Assembly: GCF_000474745.1 (NCBI RefSeq)
Contig: NZ_ASJR01000008.1
Coordinates: 1 to 64,000 of the forward strand
Length of the DNA stretch: 64,000 nucleotides
Direction of reading: 5' to 3'
DNA from: Chitinivibrio alkaliphilus ACht1
GTDB lineage: Bacteria > Fibrobacterota > Chitinivibrionia > Chitinivibrionales > Chitinivibrionaceae
The position numbers and the translations under genes are program-made. A model generated the notes under the pieces. That model saw nothing but the letters and a program-made list of their open reading frames with translations, was not told the origin of the DNA and ran no database searches. Of the stretch, positions 53,174 through 63,921 are shown in pieces. The stretch's first letter is position 1, and each line of letters starts with the position of its first letter.

Positions 53174-55270
53174 ATGGCTTTTGACATTAGCAAGTTACGT
53201 AATATCGGTATTTCGGCACATATCGATTCCGGTAAAACAACCACCACGGAGCGCATGCTCTTCTACACCAATCGTATTCACGCGATCCACGATGTTCGCG
53301 GTAAAGACGGGGTTGGGGCAAAAATGGATTCCATGGAGCTGGAGCGTGAACGCGGTATCACAATTCAATCTGCAGCAACCCACGTGGAGTGGAAAGATCA
53401 CCCCATTAATATTGTTGACACCCCTGGACACGTTGACTTCACCGTAGAAGTAGAGCGATCTCTCCGTGTTCTTGATGGAGCCATTCTTGTCCTCTGTGCC
53501 ACCTCTGGTGTACAGTCTCAGTCTATTACGGTTGACCGCCAAATGAAACGGTATGAAGTTCCTCGTATCGCCTTCATCAACAAATGTGACCGTGCCGGTG
53601 CGAACCCACATCGTGTAACGGAGCAGCTCCGTGATAAGCTTGATCTCAATGCGGTTATGTTTGAGCTCCCCATTGGTCTTGAAGACAACTTCGACGGTGT
53701 GGTGGACCTTATCAATATGGAAGCTGTCTACTTTGACGGTGACAACGGTGAGAAAATTCGCCGCGAAGCCATCCCTGCGAATATGCAGGATGAAGCTGAT
53801 GAAAAACGGGAAGAGCTTATAGACGAACTCTCCATGTTCTCAGACGAAATTGCCGAGCTACACCTTGAAGGTGAAGAGGTTCCTGTGGAGCTTCTGATTC
53901 AAGCTGCACGGAAGGGCGTTATTGCCCTTGAGTTAGTTCCCGTATTCATGGGTTCTGCCTTTAAAAACAAGGGTGTTCAACTTGTTCTCGACGCCGTAAT
54001 CGACCTCCTCCCCTCTCCCCTTGATATTACCAATACAGGGATTGATATTGAAAAAGAGGAAGACCTTGTCGTAGAATCTGATCCTGAAAAACCTGTTGTG
54101 CTCTATGCCTTCAAACTTACCGACGATAAGTACGGCCAGCTTACGTACGTACGAATCTATCGAGGTGAACTTGAAAAGGGCGATGAAATTATTAACATGC
54201 GCACGGGAAAGAAATTAAAGGTTGGTCGTCTTATTCGTATGCATGCCGATGAGATGGAGCAAATTGAAAAAGCATACTGTGGTGATGTGGTTGCACTTTT
54301 TGGCGTAGACTGTGCCTCCGGTGATACCTTCTGTGCTCCCGGAACAGAGATTTCCATGACGTCCATGCATATTCCCGAGCCGGTAATTGAATTGGCCATT
54401 GCTCCCACAAGCTCCAAGTCTCAGGATAATCTTTCCAAGGCATTGAACCGATTTACAAAAGAAGATCCCACCTTTCAAACATACGTGGACGATGAGTCAA
54501 ACCAGACAATTATTCGCGGAATGGGTGAGCTTCACCTGCAGGTATATATTGAGCGGATGAAACGTGAGTACAGTGTAGAACTTGAAGTGGGGAAACCACA
54601 GGTTGCCTATCGAGAAGCAGTGGTTGGATCTCAAAACTTCGACTACACCCACAAGAAGCAAACCGGTGGTTCCGGGCAGTATGGTCGTGTTGTCGGCTCT
54701 CTTCGCGCCTTGGATACGGACAGCGAAGAAAACTACGAATTCTCCAATGAAGTTAAGGGTGGAAACATTCCTACAGAGTTTATGAGCGCTGTTGATGCTG
54801 GCTTTCAGGAAGCCATGAAAGAAGGAAGCATGATCGGTGCCCCCGTGGTGAGAATCGGCGTTGCCGTTACCGATGGTGACTCCCACGCCGTTGACTCTTC
54901 CGATATGGCCTTTAAAACTGCTTCCATTGGTGCGTTTAGACAAGCCTATGCGAAAATAAAGAAGCAAATTCTTGAGCCCATCATGAAAGTTTCTGTGGAA
55001 GGTCCCACGGAGTTTCAGGGAACAATTATTGCCACCATTAACCAACGTCGTGGTATGATTAAAAACACCACTGAAGATGGTAACTACTGTGTTGTTGACG
55101 CAGAAGTTCCTCTTGCGGAAATGTTTGGATACTCCACCGATCTTCGCTCTCTTACTCAAGGGAAAGCGGAATTTACCATGGAGTTTGAGAAATATGGTCC
55201 CGTACCTTCACAGGTACAGGACGAGCTTATTGCAGAACACCAGAAAAAGCTGGCTGAAGAACGCAAATAA
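53174..55270 (+). CDS. fusA: Elongation factor G
   Basis: 698 residues. G-domain motifs: [14 protein letters not shown] (P-loop), RGITIQSAA (switch I), DTPGHVDFT and NKCDRAG. Domains II-V follow, with domain IV loop [13 protein letters not shown]. Serine in AHIDSGKTT in place of the usual Ala and the [17 protein letters not shown] stretch resemble mitochondrial EF-G1 and bacterial spdEFG1, which specialise in translocation. AAGGG precedes the ATG. Single gene with its own terminator; no str operon (rpsL, rpsG, tuf) neighbours, which fits a second EF-G lineage. Confidence 0.95.
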   Translation: MAFDISKLRNIGISAHIDSGKTTTTERMLFYTNRIHAIHDVRGKDGVGAKMDSMELERERGITIQSAATHVEWKDHPINIVDTPGHVDFTVEVERSLRVLDGAILVLCATSGVQSQSITVDRQMKRYEVPRIAFINKCDRAGANPHRVTEQLRDKLDLNAVMFELPIGLEDNFDGVVDLINMEAVYFDGDNGEKIRREAIPANMQDEADEKREELIDELSMFSDEIAELHLEGEEVPVELLIQAARKGVIALELVPVFMGSAFKNKGVQLVLDAVIDLLPSPLDITNTGIDIEKEEDLVVESDPEKPVVLYAFKLTDDKYGQLTYVRIYRGELEKGDEIINMRTGKKLKVGRLIRMHADEMEQIEKAYCGDVVALFGVDCASGDTFCAPGTEISMTSMHIPEPVIELAIAPTSSKSQDNLSKALNRFTKEDPTFQTYVDDESNQTIIRGMGELHLQVYIERMKREYSVELEVGKPQVAYREAVVGSQNFDYTHKKQTGGSGQYGRVVGSLRALDTDSEENYEFSNEVKGGNIPTEFMSAVDAGFQEAMKEGSMIGAPVVRIGVAVTDGDSHAVDSSDMAFKTASIGAFRQAYAKIKKQILEPIMKVSVEGPTEFQGTIIATINQRRGMIKNTTEDGNYCVVDAEVPLAEMFGYSTDLRSLTQGKAEFTMEFEKYGPVPSQVQDELIAEHQKKLAEERK

Positions 55271-55283
55271 GTTCCGGCAATTG

Positions 55284-55323
55284 ATCAAAGAAAAAAAGAG
55301 GTATCAACCTCCTTTTTTCTTTG
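55284..55323 (+). terminator. Terminator of fusA
   Basis: Long A/T-rich inverted repeat (about 17 bp, one mismatch, loop ATCA) whose right arm is itself T-rich (CTCCTTTTTTCTTTG). It starts 14 bases past the stop. Confidence 0.75.
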
Positions 55324-55368
55324 TCCTCTCTTATATTATTCACATAATCGGTTTTTCCAGGAGGTTTT

Positions 55369-57219
55369 TTGAAACGACTCCTTTTTCTCTTTGTCCTTCT
55401 GCTTCCTCTTTCGGGAAAGACCATTGCCATAATTGATAACACCCCTGCACGAAACTCGTCCCGTCTCTACACTCTGCTTTCTTCCCTCTATGAGTGTTCA
55501 ATATACCAATCTTCCCGTCCACGTGATCTTTCCACGCTTACCCGAAACGGCTATAGCCACATTATTCTTTATGAGCCATCCGCGGAAGATCTGAAACACC
55601 CCGTTGCAGAAGACACCCTGCCTAGAATTGTGATAAATCCTCCCGCAGATATGAAGGATATACCATGGGTTTCTCTCAGCACCGACCTCTCTTCTGCTGC
55701 AGCGTTTCGCGATGTGGGCCGCCTCTTAGAACGGGATATCCCCCCCATAGTGCTGCTCTACGATTCAACCCATACAGCAGAAGCCATACGGGAAAAGCAC
55801 TCCTTTTGCCATCCTATCTCCCTGATTCCCGTTGAGACTTCTCGGGATCTTCAACGGGAAATCCGTACAGCAGGAGAAGGAGGTTCGTCCATGGTTCGTA
55901 TGCTCCTTCGACCCGAACAAGCCTCCTCCTGGGCTACGAAGACTTCTGTGACACAAACCATCAATCAACATATCTCTCTACTCTGTACCAATGCTCCCTC
56001 ACCGTGGAGAAATGCGCTTCCCGATATTGGGCATATCCAACTTCGAGAAAACACAAACCTTGCAACAACGGCACAGGCCTTTTTTTCCGCCCTATTTATT
56101 GAAGACCTTCTTCCACCCACAGCTGGAAAGATTCATCTTAATTCATCCCTTGCAGCGCTTTCCATGGGATCTATCACTCACTACACCTTGGGAGGTACGG
56201 CGTCACTTCAACAGGGAACCATGCAGCAAAGCCTGTACGATGCAACCCCATTTCCTTCGTGGGGAGAAGTTGAGCAATTATTCGCCGATCGCATGATCGT
56301 CTTCCCCCGTGTAACGACCCCATCCACCCAGAACAATAAAGCCTCCAGACACAAAGAAACATCGGACGATACATGGACACAGCAGGCATATGCCCTTATC
56401 CGAACAATTGTGTTACACCCCTACTACAATGTTGTTGTATCCATTCTCCTCGCCTGTACCCTTATACTATTGGCCCGTATTCTCATCTGTCGCCTGCGAC
56501 GTACCCGACGTCCTGTTGCGCTGATATTTCCCCGTGCACTTCGGTCACAGCGCATGGGAACAAGGAAACATGCCCCCACCATTGTACGCTATTTCCGTCA
56601 ACGAGGCATACATTCCGTCAGCCCTGGATCACTCATCTCACTGGACAAAATGGTACAACATCGCATGCCACAGTTTTTTATTTTGGATGGCCGAAACAAG
56701 GCCGCTCTCACCTATCTACAGAAAAAAATCACCCGGTATCAACTCTCCTCTGCAGAAATTATCCTCATCTTTTACATCCCTCCCCAGTATACACAAACCG
56801 TTTCACACGCCTTTGGAATGGCAACAACCTTGGTATACCCATCCATTCCTGTAGAGGAAGACTTAACGGCTGATCTGAAAAAACTCGACGCACAGGGAGA
56901 GGTTCTTTCAGGGCGCATAAAAGACACGGGGCTTTCTTCTGTTTTACAGATGTTGGAAACACAAAAAGAGAGTGGCTGTCTCGTGATTGAAGACGAATCT
57001 CCCGTATCTATTTTTTATTATGAAACAGGACGAATAGTACATGGGCAGGACCGTCTCGGCAATAGCGGTTTTGAGGCCCTGTTTACGGGGCTATCATGCA
57101 CCTGCGGCACATTCCGATTTATTTCTGGAAAACATGCTCCAGTACATACGGTAAATCTTGGATCTATGGAGTTGCTTCTGGAATACTCACGCAAATATGA
57201 TGAAGAACAGCATGCCTAA
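55369..57219 (+). CDS. Membrane protein: periplasmic-binding-like domain, receiver-like domain, DUF4388
   Basis: 616 residues from TTG 55369, behind CAGGAGG. Signal peptide 1-18. Residues ~18-330 resemble the ABC_sub_bind periplasmic family (KTIAIIDNTPARNSSRLYTLL; near the end LPPTAGKIHLNSSLAALSMG). A membrane helix at ~357-380 (VVVSILLACTLILLARILI). Residues ~390-495 look like a receiver fold with Asp in FFILDGRNKAAL, but no acidic pair. Residues ~505-605 are DUF4388/PATAN (LSGRIKDTGLSSVLQMLE, SGCLVIEDESPVSIFYYETGRIVHG). The layout suggests a sensor passing an outside signal to a PATAN output. recG overlaps its end. Confidence 0.75.
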   Translation: MKRLLFLFVLLLPLSGKTIAIIDNTPARNSSRLYTLLSSLYECSIYQSSRPRDLSTLTRNGYSHIILYEPSAEDLKHPVAEDTLPRIVINPPADMKDIPWVSLSTDLSSAAAFRDVGRLLERDIPPIVLLYDSTHTAEAIREKHSFCHPISLIPVETSRDLQREIRTAGEGGSSMVRMLLRPEQASSWATKTSVTQTINQHISLLCTNAPSPWRNALPDIGHIQLRENTNLATTAQAFFSALFIEDLLPPTAGKIHLNSSLAALSMGSITHYTLGGTASLQQGTMQQSLYDATPFPSWGEVEQLFADRMIVFPRVTTPSTQNNKASRHKETSDDTWTQQAYALIRTIVLHPYYNVVVSILLACTLILLARILICRLRRTRRPVALIFPRALRSQRMGTRKHAPTIVRYFRQRGIHSVSPGSLISLDKMVQHRMPQFFILDGRNKAALTYLQKKITRYQLSSAEIILIFYIPPQYTQTVSHAFGMATTLVYPSIPVEEDLTADLKKLDAQGEVLSGRIKDTGLSSVLQMLETQKESGCLVIEDESPVSIFYYETGRIVHGQDRLGNSGFEALFTGLSCTCGTFRFISGKHAPVHTVNLGSMELLLEYSRKYDEEQHA

Positions 57220-59217
57220 GAAGTCTTCCGGCCCGCCCCGTCTTGATATTCTTTCTCCAATTACGGTGATTCCGGGGCTTGGAGAGAAAAAAAACACGCC
57301 TTTGCCGAAAAGAACATTCACACCCTGCAAGATCTGCTCTACTTTTTTCCCCGAAGATTTCAGAATAAAGGGAGTGTTACTCCCATGGCAGAACTTACGG
57401 CGGGATGTGAAGCCCTTGTACGGGGAGAAATTACCCAAGTCCGCCTCGAACGACGACAACGCACCATGCTTCGTGTGGGCTTACAGGATGCCACGGGCCA
57501 TATGGAGCTTATTTGGTTTTCCCGTGCCGCCTACCTGCAACGAGTTTTATCCCCGGGCAAAATCATCTCATGTTTCGGCACGGTTCAGCTCTACCACACA
57601 GCGCAAATGGTGCATCCTGAATTTGATCTCACCGCCCAAGAAGGATCTAAAGATGAGCCGTACCAGCCCGTATATCCAACAAGTGAAGTCTTTTCTGCCG
57701 CACGAATAACCAGTACGGATATTCGTAAATTTATCCGATGGATATTTAAAAACCTCACACGATATCCTGAAAATATTCCCCGCGAGTTAGAAAAGAAATA
57801 CACCCTTCCTCCCTTGGCCGACGCTCTCTACTTCTCTCATTTTCCAAAAGACCTTGCGGAACGAAAAAACAAATGGTTTTTCCGTATTCAATTTGAAGAA
57901 TTATATCAAACAGCCGTGCAACTGCATTGGAATCGTCGGGAATACACCTTGCCGGGGAGGTCTTTCACAGCGGGGGATGATCTTCAAAAAAGGTTTATCG
58001 ACACACTTCCCTTTGCCCTTACAGCGGGGCAAGGCCATGCGGTGGAAACCTTACGCCGGCTCAGTGCCTCTGAAACAAAAATGCACATTCTTCTACAGGG
58101 AGACGTGGGATGTGGAAAAACAGTGGTCGCCTTTATCGCCGCGTTAAAAGCCCTTGCCGCAGGATTTCAAGTGGCATGGCTTACTCCAACAACCGTCCTT
58201 GCAGATCAATCATACCGCACAATAGCCGCATGGCTCTCCAGTGTGGGATATACAGCCCACTGCCTTACGGCCCATACCCCTGCAACAGAAAAGCGCAACA
58301 TACTCCGCGAAACACGGTTGGGAAACGTTTCATGGCTTGTGGGAACCCATGCACTCCTTAACAACTCCCTCGAATTTTCATCCCTTGGCATGATTATTAT
58401 TGATGAACAGCATCGATTCGGCAGTGCACAACGCCTTACCCTGCAAAATAAAAACCCACAGGCAGATCTTCTCATGATGTCTGCCACACCAATCCCAAAG
58501 AGTCTTGCGGCAACACTCTACAGCGACTTAGAAATTCTTTCCATACCAGATCTTCCTAAACATCGTCGTCCCGTTCAAACCCATCTTGTGCCACCTCAAA
58601 AAGTTCTTCCTATGTATGGATTTCTGGAAGAGCGTATTAGCCAGGGTGAGAAGGTGTTTTGGATTATTCCCCGCATTGATGAAGACATACGCTCTTCACG
58701 CATGGATCTTGAAAAACGCAAGGCAATTCTACAAGAACAGCTTCCTCAGCAAAGGGTATCTTGGCTCCATGGAAAAATGCCGCCCCGTGAAAAGGAGGCC
58801 ATTCTACAGGATTTTGCCACAGGCCCCGCGGGAATACTTCTGGCAACAACAGTCATTGAAGTGGGAGTTGATATTCCAGAAGCAACCGTTATGGTGATTG
58901 AAAATAGTGAATGCTTCGGCCTTGCCCAGCTCCACCAACTTAGGGGACGCGTGGGACGATCTTCACTAAAATCATGGTGCTTTCTCCTCTGCGGTGCAGA
59001 GACTTCTCCCACAAGTGTGGAGCGACTTCACACCTTTTGTTCCACCCATGACGGATTTACCGTGGCAGAGCAAGACCTTATGCTTCGCGGTACCGGTGAG
59101 GTGCTTGGCCACCGACAAAGTGGCTTTTCCGATATTATCTATTCAGATATCCTCACCCAGGCCCCTCTCTTTCAGGCCCTCCAAAAAGATATCGAAACCT
59201 TACTTATTCCTGAATGA
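57212..59217 (+). CDS. recG: ATP-dependent DNA helicase RecG, frameshifted near start
   Basis: Start ATG 57212 overlaps the previous stop. The first piece (MPKKSSGPPRL, SPITVIPGLGEKK) meets a wrong frame after A8 at 57287-57294; with one more A it continues KHAFAEKNIHTLQDLLYFFPRRF, the RecG wedge-domain start, then QNKGSVTPMAEL. ~668 residues. Helicase motifs: LLQGDVGCGKTVVAF (I), DEQHRFGSAQR (II, DEQH), MSATPIPKSLAATLY (III), VIEVGVDIPEATVMVIE (V), QLHQLRGRVGRSS (VI). RecG remodels stalled forks and Holliday junctions. The wedge OB-fold is at ~100-200. Confidence 0.93.
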
Positions 59218-59533
59218 GATCATCCTTCTGCAAGATCCGTACGAACTCATAAGCCGGCTCTTCATAGGGATGGCTCTCAAAAAGCGCCTCCATAACCGTA
59301 GCAACATGCTCTTGAGCAACCAAGGTCTCCACCCGATACTCTTCAACCACTTCCAGACGATCCGTTTCCCCTAAAAAAGGAGCGCTTCCCGAACCAGGAC
59401 GAAACTGACCACATCCCCGTACTTCCCAACTACAACAGTCATAATTTCCCAATACACCGGCACCGGCAGAAAAGAGTGCCTCCTTCACGCGTTCCTTATA
59501 TTCTGTTGGGACATAGACATACAGTTTATACAT
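59204..59533 (-). CDS. Stand-alone NIF3/YqfO PII-like insert domain protein
   Basis: 109 residues, ATG 59533 behind TTGGAG. YKLYVYVPTEYKERVKEALFSAGAGVLGNYDCCSW and FLGETDRLEVVEEYRVETLV match the ferredoxin-like (PII/CutA-type) domain inserted in NIF3-family dinuclear-metal proteins; SHPYEEPAYEFV is the shared ending. As a free domain it may bind metals or small ligands. Its end overlaps the convergent recG end by 14 bases. Function unknown. Confidence 0.85.
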   Translation of the reverse strand: MYKLYVYVPTEYKERVKEALFSAGAGVLGNYDCCSWEVRGCGQFRPGSGSAPFLGETDRLEVVEEYRVETLVAQEHVATVMEALFESHPYEEPAYEFVRILQKDDLIQE

Positions 59534-59611
59534 ACATACTCCAAAAAAAGCGTTTTTTTACGTATGGCATACTCCTTGCTAATAAAATAGTACTTTAAAA
59601 AAGGAGTGTCC

Positions 59612-59971
59612 ATGAAACATATCGTATCTCTACTTTTTCTTCTTCTATTAAGTACAATCACCTTGGGAGAACCCCATGAGCCAAAAGGTGCCCTTCTGTT
59701 TTTTATTAACCCCACGGGCCGTCCCTGTATCATTCAGGATAAGGAGATTCAAGAAAATCTCACCCTCCCGGAGCAATTTGACCTTTCCTATATCAGTACT
59801 GACGTTCCCGCAGATAGATCTTCTTTCATGCAGTATGGCGTGCGCGCCTTGCCACAGCTTATATTAGTAGATTCAGAAGGAGATATCCTGCATCGCTTTC
59901 CACCGGGGATACAATCTGCGGCACAAATAGAAACAGCCCTTGCCAACAGCGCGAAAGGAGATTCCCAATGA
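59612..59971 (+). CDS. Exported thioredoxin-like protein with single active-site Cys
   Basis: 119 residues from ATG 59612, five bases after AAGGAG; an in-frame GTG two codons upstream lies in the spacer. Signal peptide HIVSLLFLLLLSTITLG. Thioredoxin fold: LLFFINPTGRPCIIQ, then a cis-Pro in VRALPQLILVDSEG. The usual CxxC is CIIQ, so only one redox Cys is left. Overlaps ccdA as ATGA. Probably receives electrons from CcdA in the periplasm, but a one-Cys site suggests mixed disulfide or non-catalytic chemistry. Confidence 0.82.
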   Translation: MKHIVSLLFLLLLSTITLGEPHEPKGALLFFINPTGRPCIIQDKEIQENLTLPEQFDLSYISTDVPADRSSFMQYGVRALPQLILVDSEGDILHRFPPGIQSAAQIETALANSAKGDSQ

Positions 59972-60600
59972 CCCCTCTTGATATATCCCTTGTATCCATA
60001 CTCCTTGTTTTTTTTGCAGGCGTTGCAAGTGTTGCGTCTCCCTGTGTGTTTCCCCTACTTCCCATCATTATGACAGGAACTGAGCAAGACAGTAAATACC
60101 GCCCCCTTCTTATTGTCCTTGGTATCACTCTTTCCTTTGTTCTTATGGGGGTGATTACTTCTGCCTTTAGCTCTCTCATACTGGGTCGCATGCGTTACAT
60201 AGAAATTGGCGCTGGCATATTAATAATTATCTTTGGAGCTCTCCTTGCTGCAAATATCAACCTCTTTAAGCATATAACAATTCTACAAAAAATACCCACT
60301 CCAAAAGGAGGGGGCATTTCTGGTTTTTTCCTCGGGGTAACCCTTGGCATTGTATGGATCCCCTGCATTGGTCCAATGCTCTCTGGAGTGCTTGCCATGG
60401 TAGCCACGGAAGGAACCATGGCCGCTGGCATTCTGCTTCTATTCATATACTCCTTTGGACTTGCTATCCCCCTGCTTCTCGCGGGATACGCAACACAGGT
60501 CTTTCGAAAAAAGGTGGGGGCTTTTCAACAGCGCGGCACCATAATTCGAATTATAAGCGCGCTCATACTCATAGGGTTTGGCGTATATATCGCCCTGTAA
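59968..60600 (+). CDS. ccdA: CcdA/DsbD-type transmembrane disulfide carrier
   Basis: 210 residues, six membrane helices. The conserved pair of cysteines lies in ASPCVFPLLPI (helix 1) and IVWIPCIGPML (helix 4). FFLGVTLGIVWIPCIGP is the family hallmark. It moves reducing power from cytosolic thioredoxin to the periplasm for cytochrome c maturation or thiol repair. Overlaps the thioredoxin-like gene by 4 bases, so the two are a functional pair. Confidence 0.93.
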   Translation: MTPLDISLVSILLVFFAGVASVASPCVFPLLPIIMTGTEQDSKYRPLLIVLGITLSFVLMGVITSAFSSLILGRMRYIEIGAGILIIIFGALLAANINLFKHITILQKIPTPKGGGISGFFLGVTLGIVWIPCIGPMLSGVLAMVATEGTMAAGILLLFIYSFGLAIPLLLAGYATQVFRKKVGAFQQRGTIIRIISALILIGFGVYIAL

Positions 60601-60611
60601 ATCAGGGCGAT
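60589..60611. terminator. Hairpin spanning both stop codons of convergent ccdA and the esterase gene
   Basis: Perfect 9-bp inverted repeat ATCGCCCTG/CAGGGCGAT with five-base loop. The ccdA stop (60598-60600) and the opposite-strand stop (60602-60604) lie in or beside the loop. No T run follows on either strand, so it may block readthrough or be a processing end rather than a classic terminator. Confidence 0.5.
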
Positions 60612-61897
60612 CCAAGGGGGGTCAAAGCGGTAGTCCTATGGATGTATATCATGCCATCATATCTATGTGGAACAAGACTGGGAACATAGTTTCCCTGCTC
60701 GTTATGCGGTTGATATACCACCCCAACAGCACGATGATTGATGGGGCTCATGAGGGGGCTCTCCTCGGAGATAGGGTGAGTAAAGTCAAGAAAGAAGAGG
60801 GAGTCTTCCTTCTGAGAAAAGAGGTTTTCAAGGCTTCCTTCCATGGGTTCAGGCATGGTCATCTCTTCCCAGGGAGCACCCCACTGCCTCCCCGCGATAA
60901 CCTCTCCTTCACTGGTGGCAAAACCGAGAATACGAACCGCGGAATCTCCTAAACGCTCCCGGGCAACACTGCCAATATTCACCTGTCCCACCTGCGCCAT
61001 AATAGTCGCTCGGGCATCTCCAACATGCGTATTATGTGCCCAAACAATACCACGAGACTCACTTCCGTGAAAATCTCGTAATTGTTCTGTGGTAGAAAAG
61101 AAGTGTTTTGCCCGACTGTTCCAAGATTCTGGGCCCTGTTTTGTCGAAAGACGGAAAAATCGCTCAGCCCCGTGTATTGCGCGAGCTTTCTGCACCGCTG
61201 AAAAATAGGCGGGATCGCTTTTACCCGCCTCTCTCCGTGCTTTTTTGACACACGCCACAAGGCTATCCATGGCGGAAGCACAGGAAGCACCCTGCTGAAA
61301 AACAGCACGGGCATAGGCTCGCTCATCGCGGTTATAGGGAGCAAAGCACCCCACATATTCAGCAACCTTATCGGATTTATCCGGGATATGTATATCAACA
61401 AAATCTTGCAGAGCATCCATGGCCTCCCACTGCCCGTACACATCTACCCCGTAGAGCCCAACGTGCTCTTGAATAGGGCGAGATTCATTATACTCCCGCA
61501 GCCACTTGACAAAAGAAAGGAATTCTTCATTTGCCCACATCCATTGGGGCCATCGTTCAAAATCAGCTATAATATCCCGGGCTGAACTATCGGTCTTTCC
61601 CCGGACAAATCGATTCAAGCGATGGAGAGGAACCCAATCACCCTCTACAGCTACAAAGGATATATCTCCAGATTCAATCAAACGTTTTGAAATTCCCGCA
61701 CGCATGGTATAAAACTCCGCCGTTCCATGGCTTGCTTCTCCGAGAAGAATGAGTTGCTCATCTTCAAAAAAAGTATCTACAAAGGAAAAATCATCCTCTC
61801 CTTCAAGGGGAACCACGGGAAAAAAGTCTTCTGACTTTCCTAAGGTACAGGAAAGACATACTAAAACGAGAAAAGAAACAAGACAAATACTCTTCAT
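60602..61897 (-). CDS. Erythromycin esterase-family lipoprotein
   Basis: 431 residues from ATG 61897 behind AAGGAT. Lipoprotein signal MKSICLVSFLVLVCLSC (Cys17). Family motifs: LILLGEASHGTAEFY (catalytic His), SFVAVEGDWVPLHRLN (Glu), WPQWMWANEEFLSFVKWLREYN, and GIVWAHNTHVGDAR (second His). EreA-like enzymes hydrolyse macrolide lactones, but the wider family includes polysaccharide and unknown esterases, and a lipid-anchored copy beside a chemoreceptor gives no hint of resistance. It starts 63 bases after the chemoreceptor gene, same strand. Confidence 0.88.
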   Translation of the reverse strand: MKSICLVSFLVLVCLSCTLGKSEDFFPVVPLEGEDDFSFVDTFFEDEQLILLGEASHGTAEFYTMRAGISKRLIESGDISFVAVEGDWVPLHRLNRFVRGKTDSSARDIIADFERWPQWMWANEEFLSFVKWLREYNESRPIQEHVGLYGVDVYGQWEAMDALQDFVDIHIPDKSDKVAEYVGCFAPYNRDERAYARAVFQQGASCASAMDSLVACVKKARREAGKSDPAYFSAVQKARAIHGAERFFRLSTKQGPESWNSRAKHFFSTTEQLRDFHGSESRGIVWAHNTHVGDARATIMAQVGQVNIGSVARERLGDSAVRILGFATSEGEVIAGRQWGAPWEEMTMPEPMEGSLENLFSQKEDSLFFLDFTHPISEESPLMSPINHRAVGVVYQPHNEQGNYVPSLVPHRYDGMIYIHRTTALTPLGSP

Positions 61898-61959
61898 AGG
61901 CCCATCCTTACTAGGGTATACCTGCAAGATATATGGAAAACACCGATGTATGCAAGGGA

Positions 61960-63921
61960 TCACCCCAAACGGAAGTGTTCCACCATCCCCTTCAGAACAT
62001 GCGTTTGCGATGCAAGCTCTTCAGCGGTAGCAGCAGCTTCCTCTGAAGCGGCAGCACTGCTTTGAACAACCTCATCGATAGATTCAATTTCTTCCGAAAT
62101 ATGACGCACCGATTCCACCTGTTTCATACTTTCCGTATCAACCTCAGAGAGTGTGTCAGCAATATCTGATACAGCAGTGGAAATCTTTTGAAACTGTTGT
62201 ACCGTTGTATCGGTAAAGCTCCGCCCCTCATGTACAGAATCGATGGTTGTCTGAATTAGTTCTTCCGTCTGCCCTACTGCTTTTGCACTACGCCGGGCCA
62301 AATTACGAACCTCTTCAGCGACAACGGCAAAGCCTTTTCCATGTTTTCCTGCACGAGCAGCCTCTACACTGGCATTTAAGGCAAGAAGATTTGTCTGAAA
62401 CGCAATATCCTGTATCATTTGAATAACTGACCCAATCCGATTTGAAGCCTCTTCAATTCGCCCCATGGCAGAAACGAGTTCCTCTACCCGCTGTTCTCCC
62501 TGCTCTGCGGTATCAGATGTGGCAAGAGCGCTCTGCGAAGCAGAACGTACCTTTCCCGCAGTGGCATCAGACTGATCACGAAAATCGGTTATATTTTCTG
62601 TAATACGAACAAGAGACTCCGCTTGTTCAGACGACCCTGCTGCTAGGGATTGACTCAGCTCTGAAAGCTGATCTGCACCGGCATGTACCTGCACGGAAGA
62701 GTCGTTGATTCCATGAAGTGTCTCCAAGAGAGATTTCTGCATTTGCTGCAAGGAATTTCCCAGAGCATCCACCTCTGAATCACAGGTAATAGGCTCCGTA
62801 AGATCTCCCTCAGCAATACGCTGCAATGATTCCCCCTTGCCTCGTAAGGAGTCAACCATACGTGAAAGGGCCCGTACCAGCAACCCTATTTCATCTTCAC
62901 TGGTGGCTGTAATTGATACAGATAAATCTCCAGCTGAAACCCCGTCGGCAAGGGTCACCGCAGAGGAAATACTTTTTATGAGAGGACGAAGAAGAAATTG
63001 TGTCAAAAGCAAGGCGACACCAATTGCAATAGCCCCCATCAACAGAGAAATACGAAGCCCTCGTTGTAGGGGAGCCAAAAGCTCTGTTCTACTTGCAGTG
63101 GTAATCAGAATCCAGTCAACCCCGTCTATGGCTTGACTCTGAACATAATACTCATCTTCCTCCGTTGACAAAAGAAAAGAGTGTTGATCTGCAGACAGTA
63201 AAGATGCGAGTTCAGCATCCCACCCAAGGGAATCACGTAATGATCCCTCTTCCAGAAGTTCCGGGTTGGAGTGAACAACAATATCACCGGTACTGTTTAT
63301 CACAAAGGTTTCTCCAGAAGAGCCAATTGTATTGGAGGTCACCCGTTCTACGAGGTCTGCCAAGGGAATACTTACAGAAAAAAGGCCGAGAAATTCTCCA
63401 TCAGCATCAACTCGATAGTTAATAAAGGCAATTTCCCCGTAAAGATGGTGGGTTGTATACACATTAATATTAAAATCATCACCGCTTTCTGCAAACTCAG
63501 TAAACCATTGATCATCCTCTGTAAGACGTCGTAACTCATACTCTCCACCAACAACATTGTAATAGTTTTCCGTGTGTGCTGAAACAAAATTAGCACCACT
63601 GGTGGAAAATTGATTTGATACGCGGGATAATTTGTCAACCAGATCGGGAATACGCTCTTCATTCTCACCACGAAGAATCCACTCTTTGAAAAAGGGGTCT
63701 TCTGCCATCGATCGGAGGCCAATCACGGCATTAAACAGGGATTGATGAATATCGTCTGTAATCGTGGCTACAGTAAGAGGAATCTCCCGCTCAAGGAGAC
63801 TCTCCTCCATACTATGCCATGATGTACGAGTTATTACGGCCGTAACCGCTCCCACAGAAAGAAAAAGAATAGAACCAAAAAGAACCAAAAGTTTTGTTGA
63901 TATACGCGACTGAATACGCAC
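61960..63921 (-). CDS. Methyl-accepting chemotaxis protein with dCache-type sensor
   Basis: 653 residues from GTG 63921, which follows AGGGGGG; upstream in-frame codons have no ribosome site. Membrane helix ~8-30, periplasmic Cache-like domain ~35-280 ([30 protein letters not shown]), second helix ~288-310, HAMP ~310-365, and a long signalling coiled coil whose tip reads [21 protein letters not shown] and [16 protein letters not shown]. Directs the flagellar or twitching apparatus through CheA/CheW. No CheR-binding pentapeptide at the C-terminus (ends MVEHFRLG). Ligand unknown. Confidence 0.94.
   Translation of the reverse strand: MRIQSRISTKLLVLFGSILFLSVGAVTAVITRTSWHSMEESLLEREIPLTVATITDDIHQSLFNAVIGLRSMAEDPFFKEWILRGENEERIPDLVDKLSRVSNQFSTSGANFVSAHTENYYNVVGGEYELRRLTEDDQWFTEFAESGDDFNINVYTTHHLYGEIAFINYRVDADGEFLGLFSVSIPLADLVERVTSNTIGSSGETFVINSTGDIVVHSNPELLEEGSLRDSLGWDAELASLLSADQHSFLLSTEEDEYYVQSQAIDGVDWILITTASRTELLAPLQRGLRISLLMGAIAIGVALLLTQFLLRPLIKSISSAVTLADGVSAGDLSVSITATSEDEIGLLVRALSRMVDSLRGKGESLQRIAEGDLTEPITCDSEVDALGNSLQQMQKSLLETLHGINDSSVQVHAGADQLSELSQSLAAGSSEQAESLVRITENITDFRDQSDATAGKVRSASQSALATSDTAEQGEQRVEELVSAMGRIEEASNRIGSVIQMIQDIAFQTNLLALNASVEAARAGKHGKGFAVVAEEVRNLARRSAKAVGQTEELIQTTIDSVHEGRSFTDTTVQQFQKISTAVSDIADTLSEVDTESMKQVESVRHISEEIESIDEVVQSSAAASEEAAATAEELASQTHVLKGMVEHFRLG

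Noticed and set aside
60602-61897. Macrolide resistance gene
   Set aside because: The family includes many non-resistance esterases; a lipid-anchored chromosomal copy with no mobile context does not support a resistance call.
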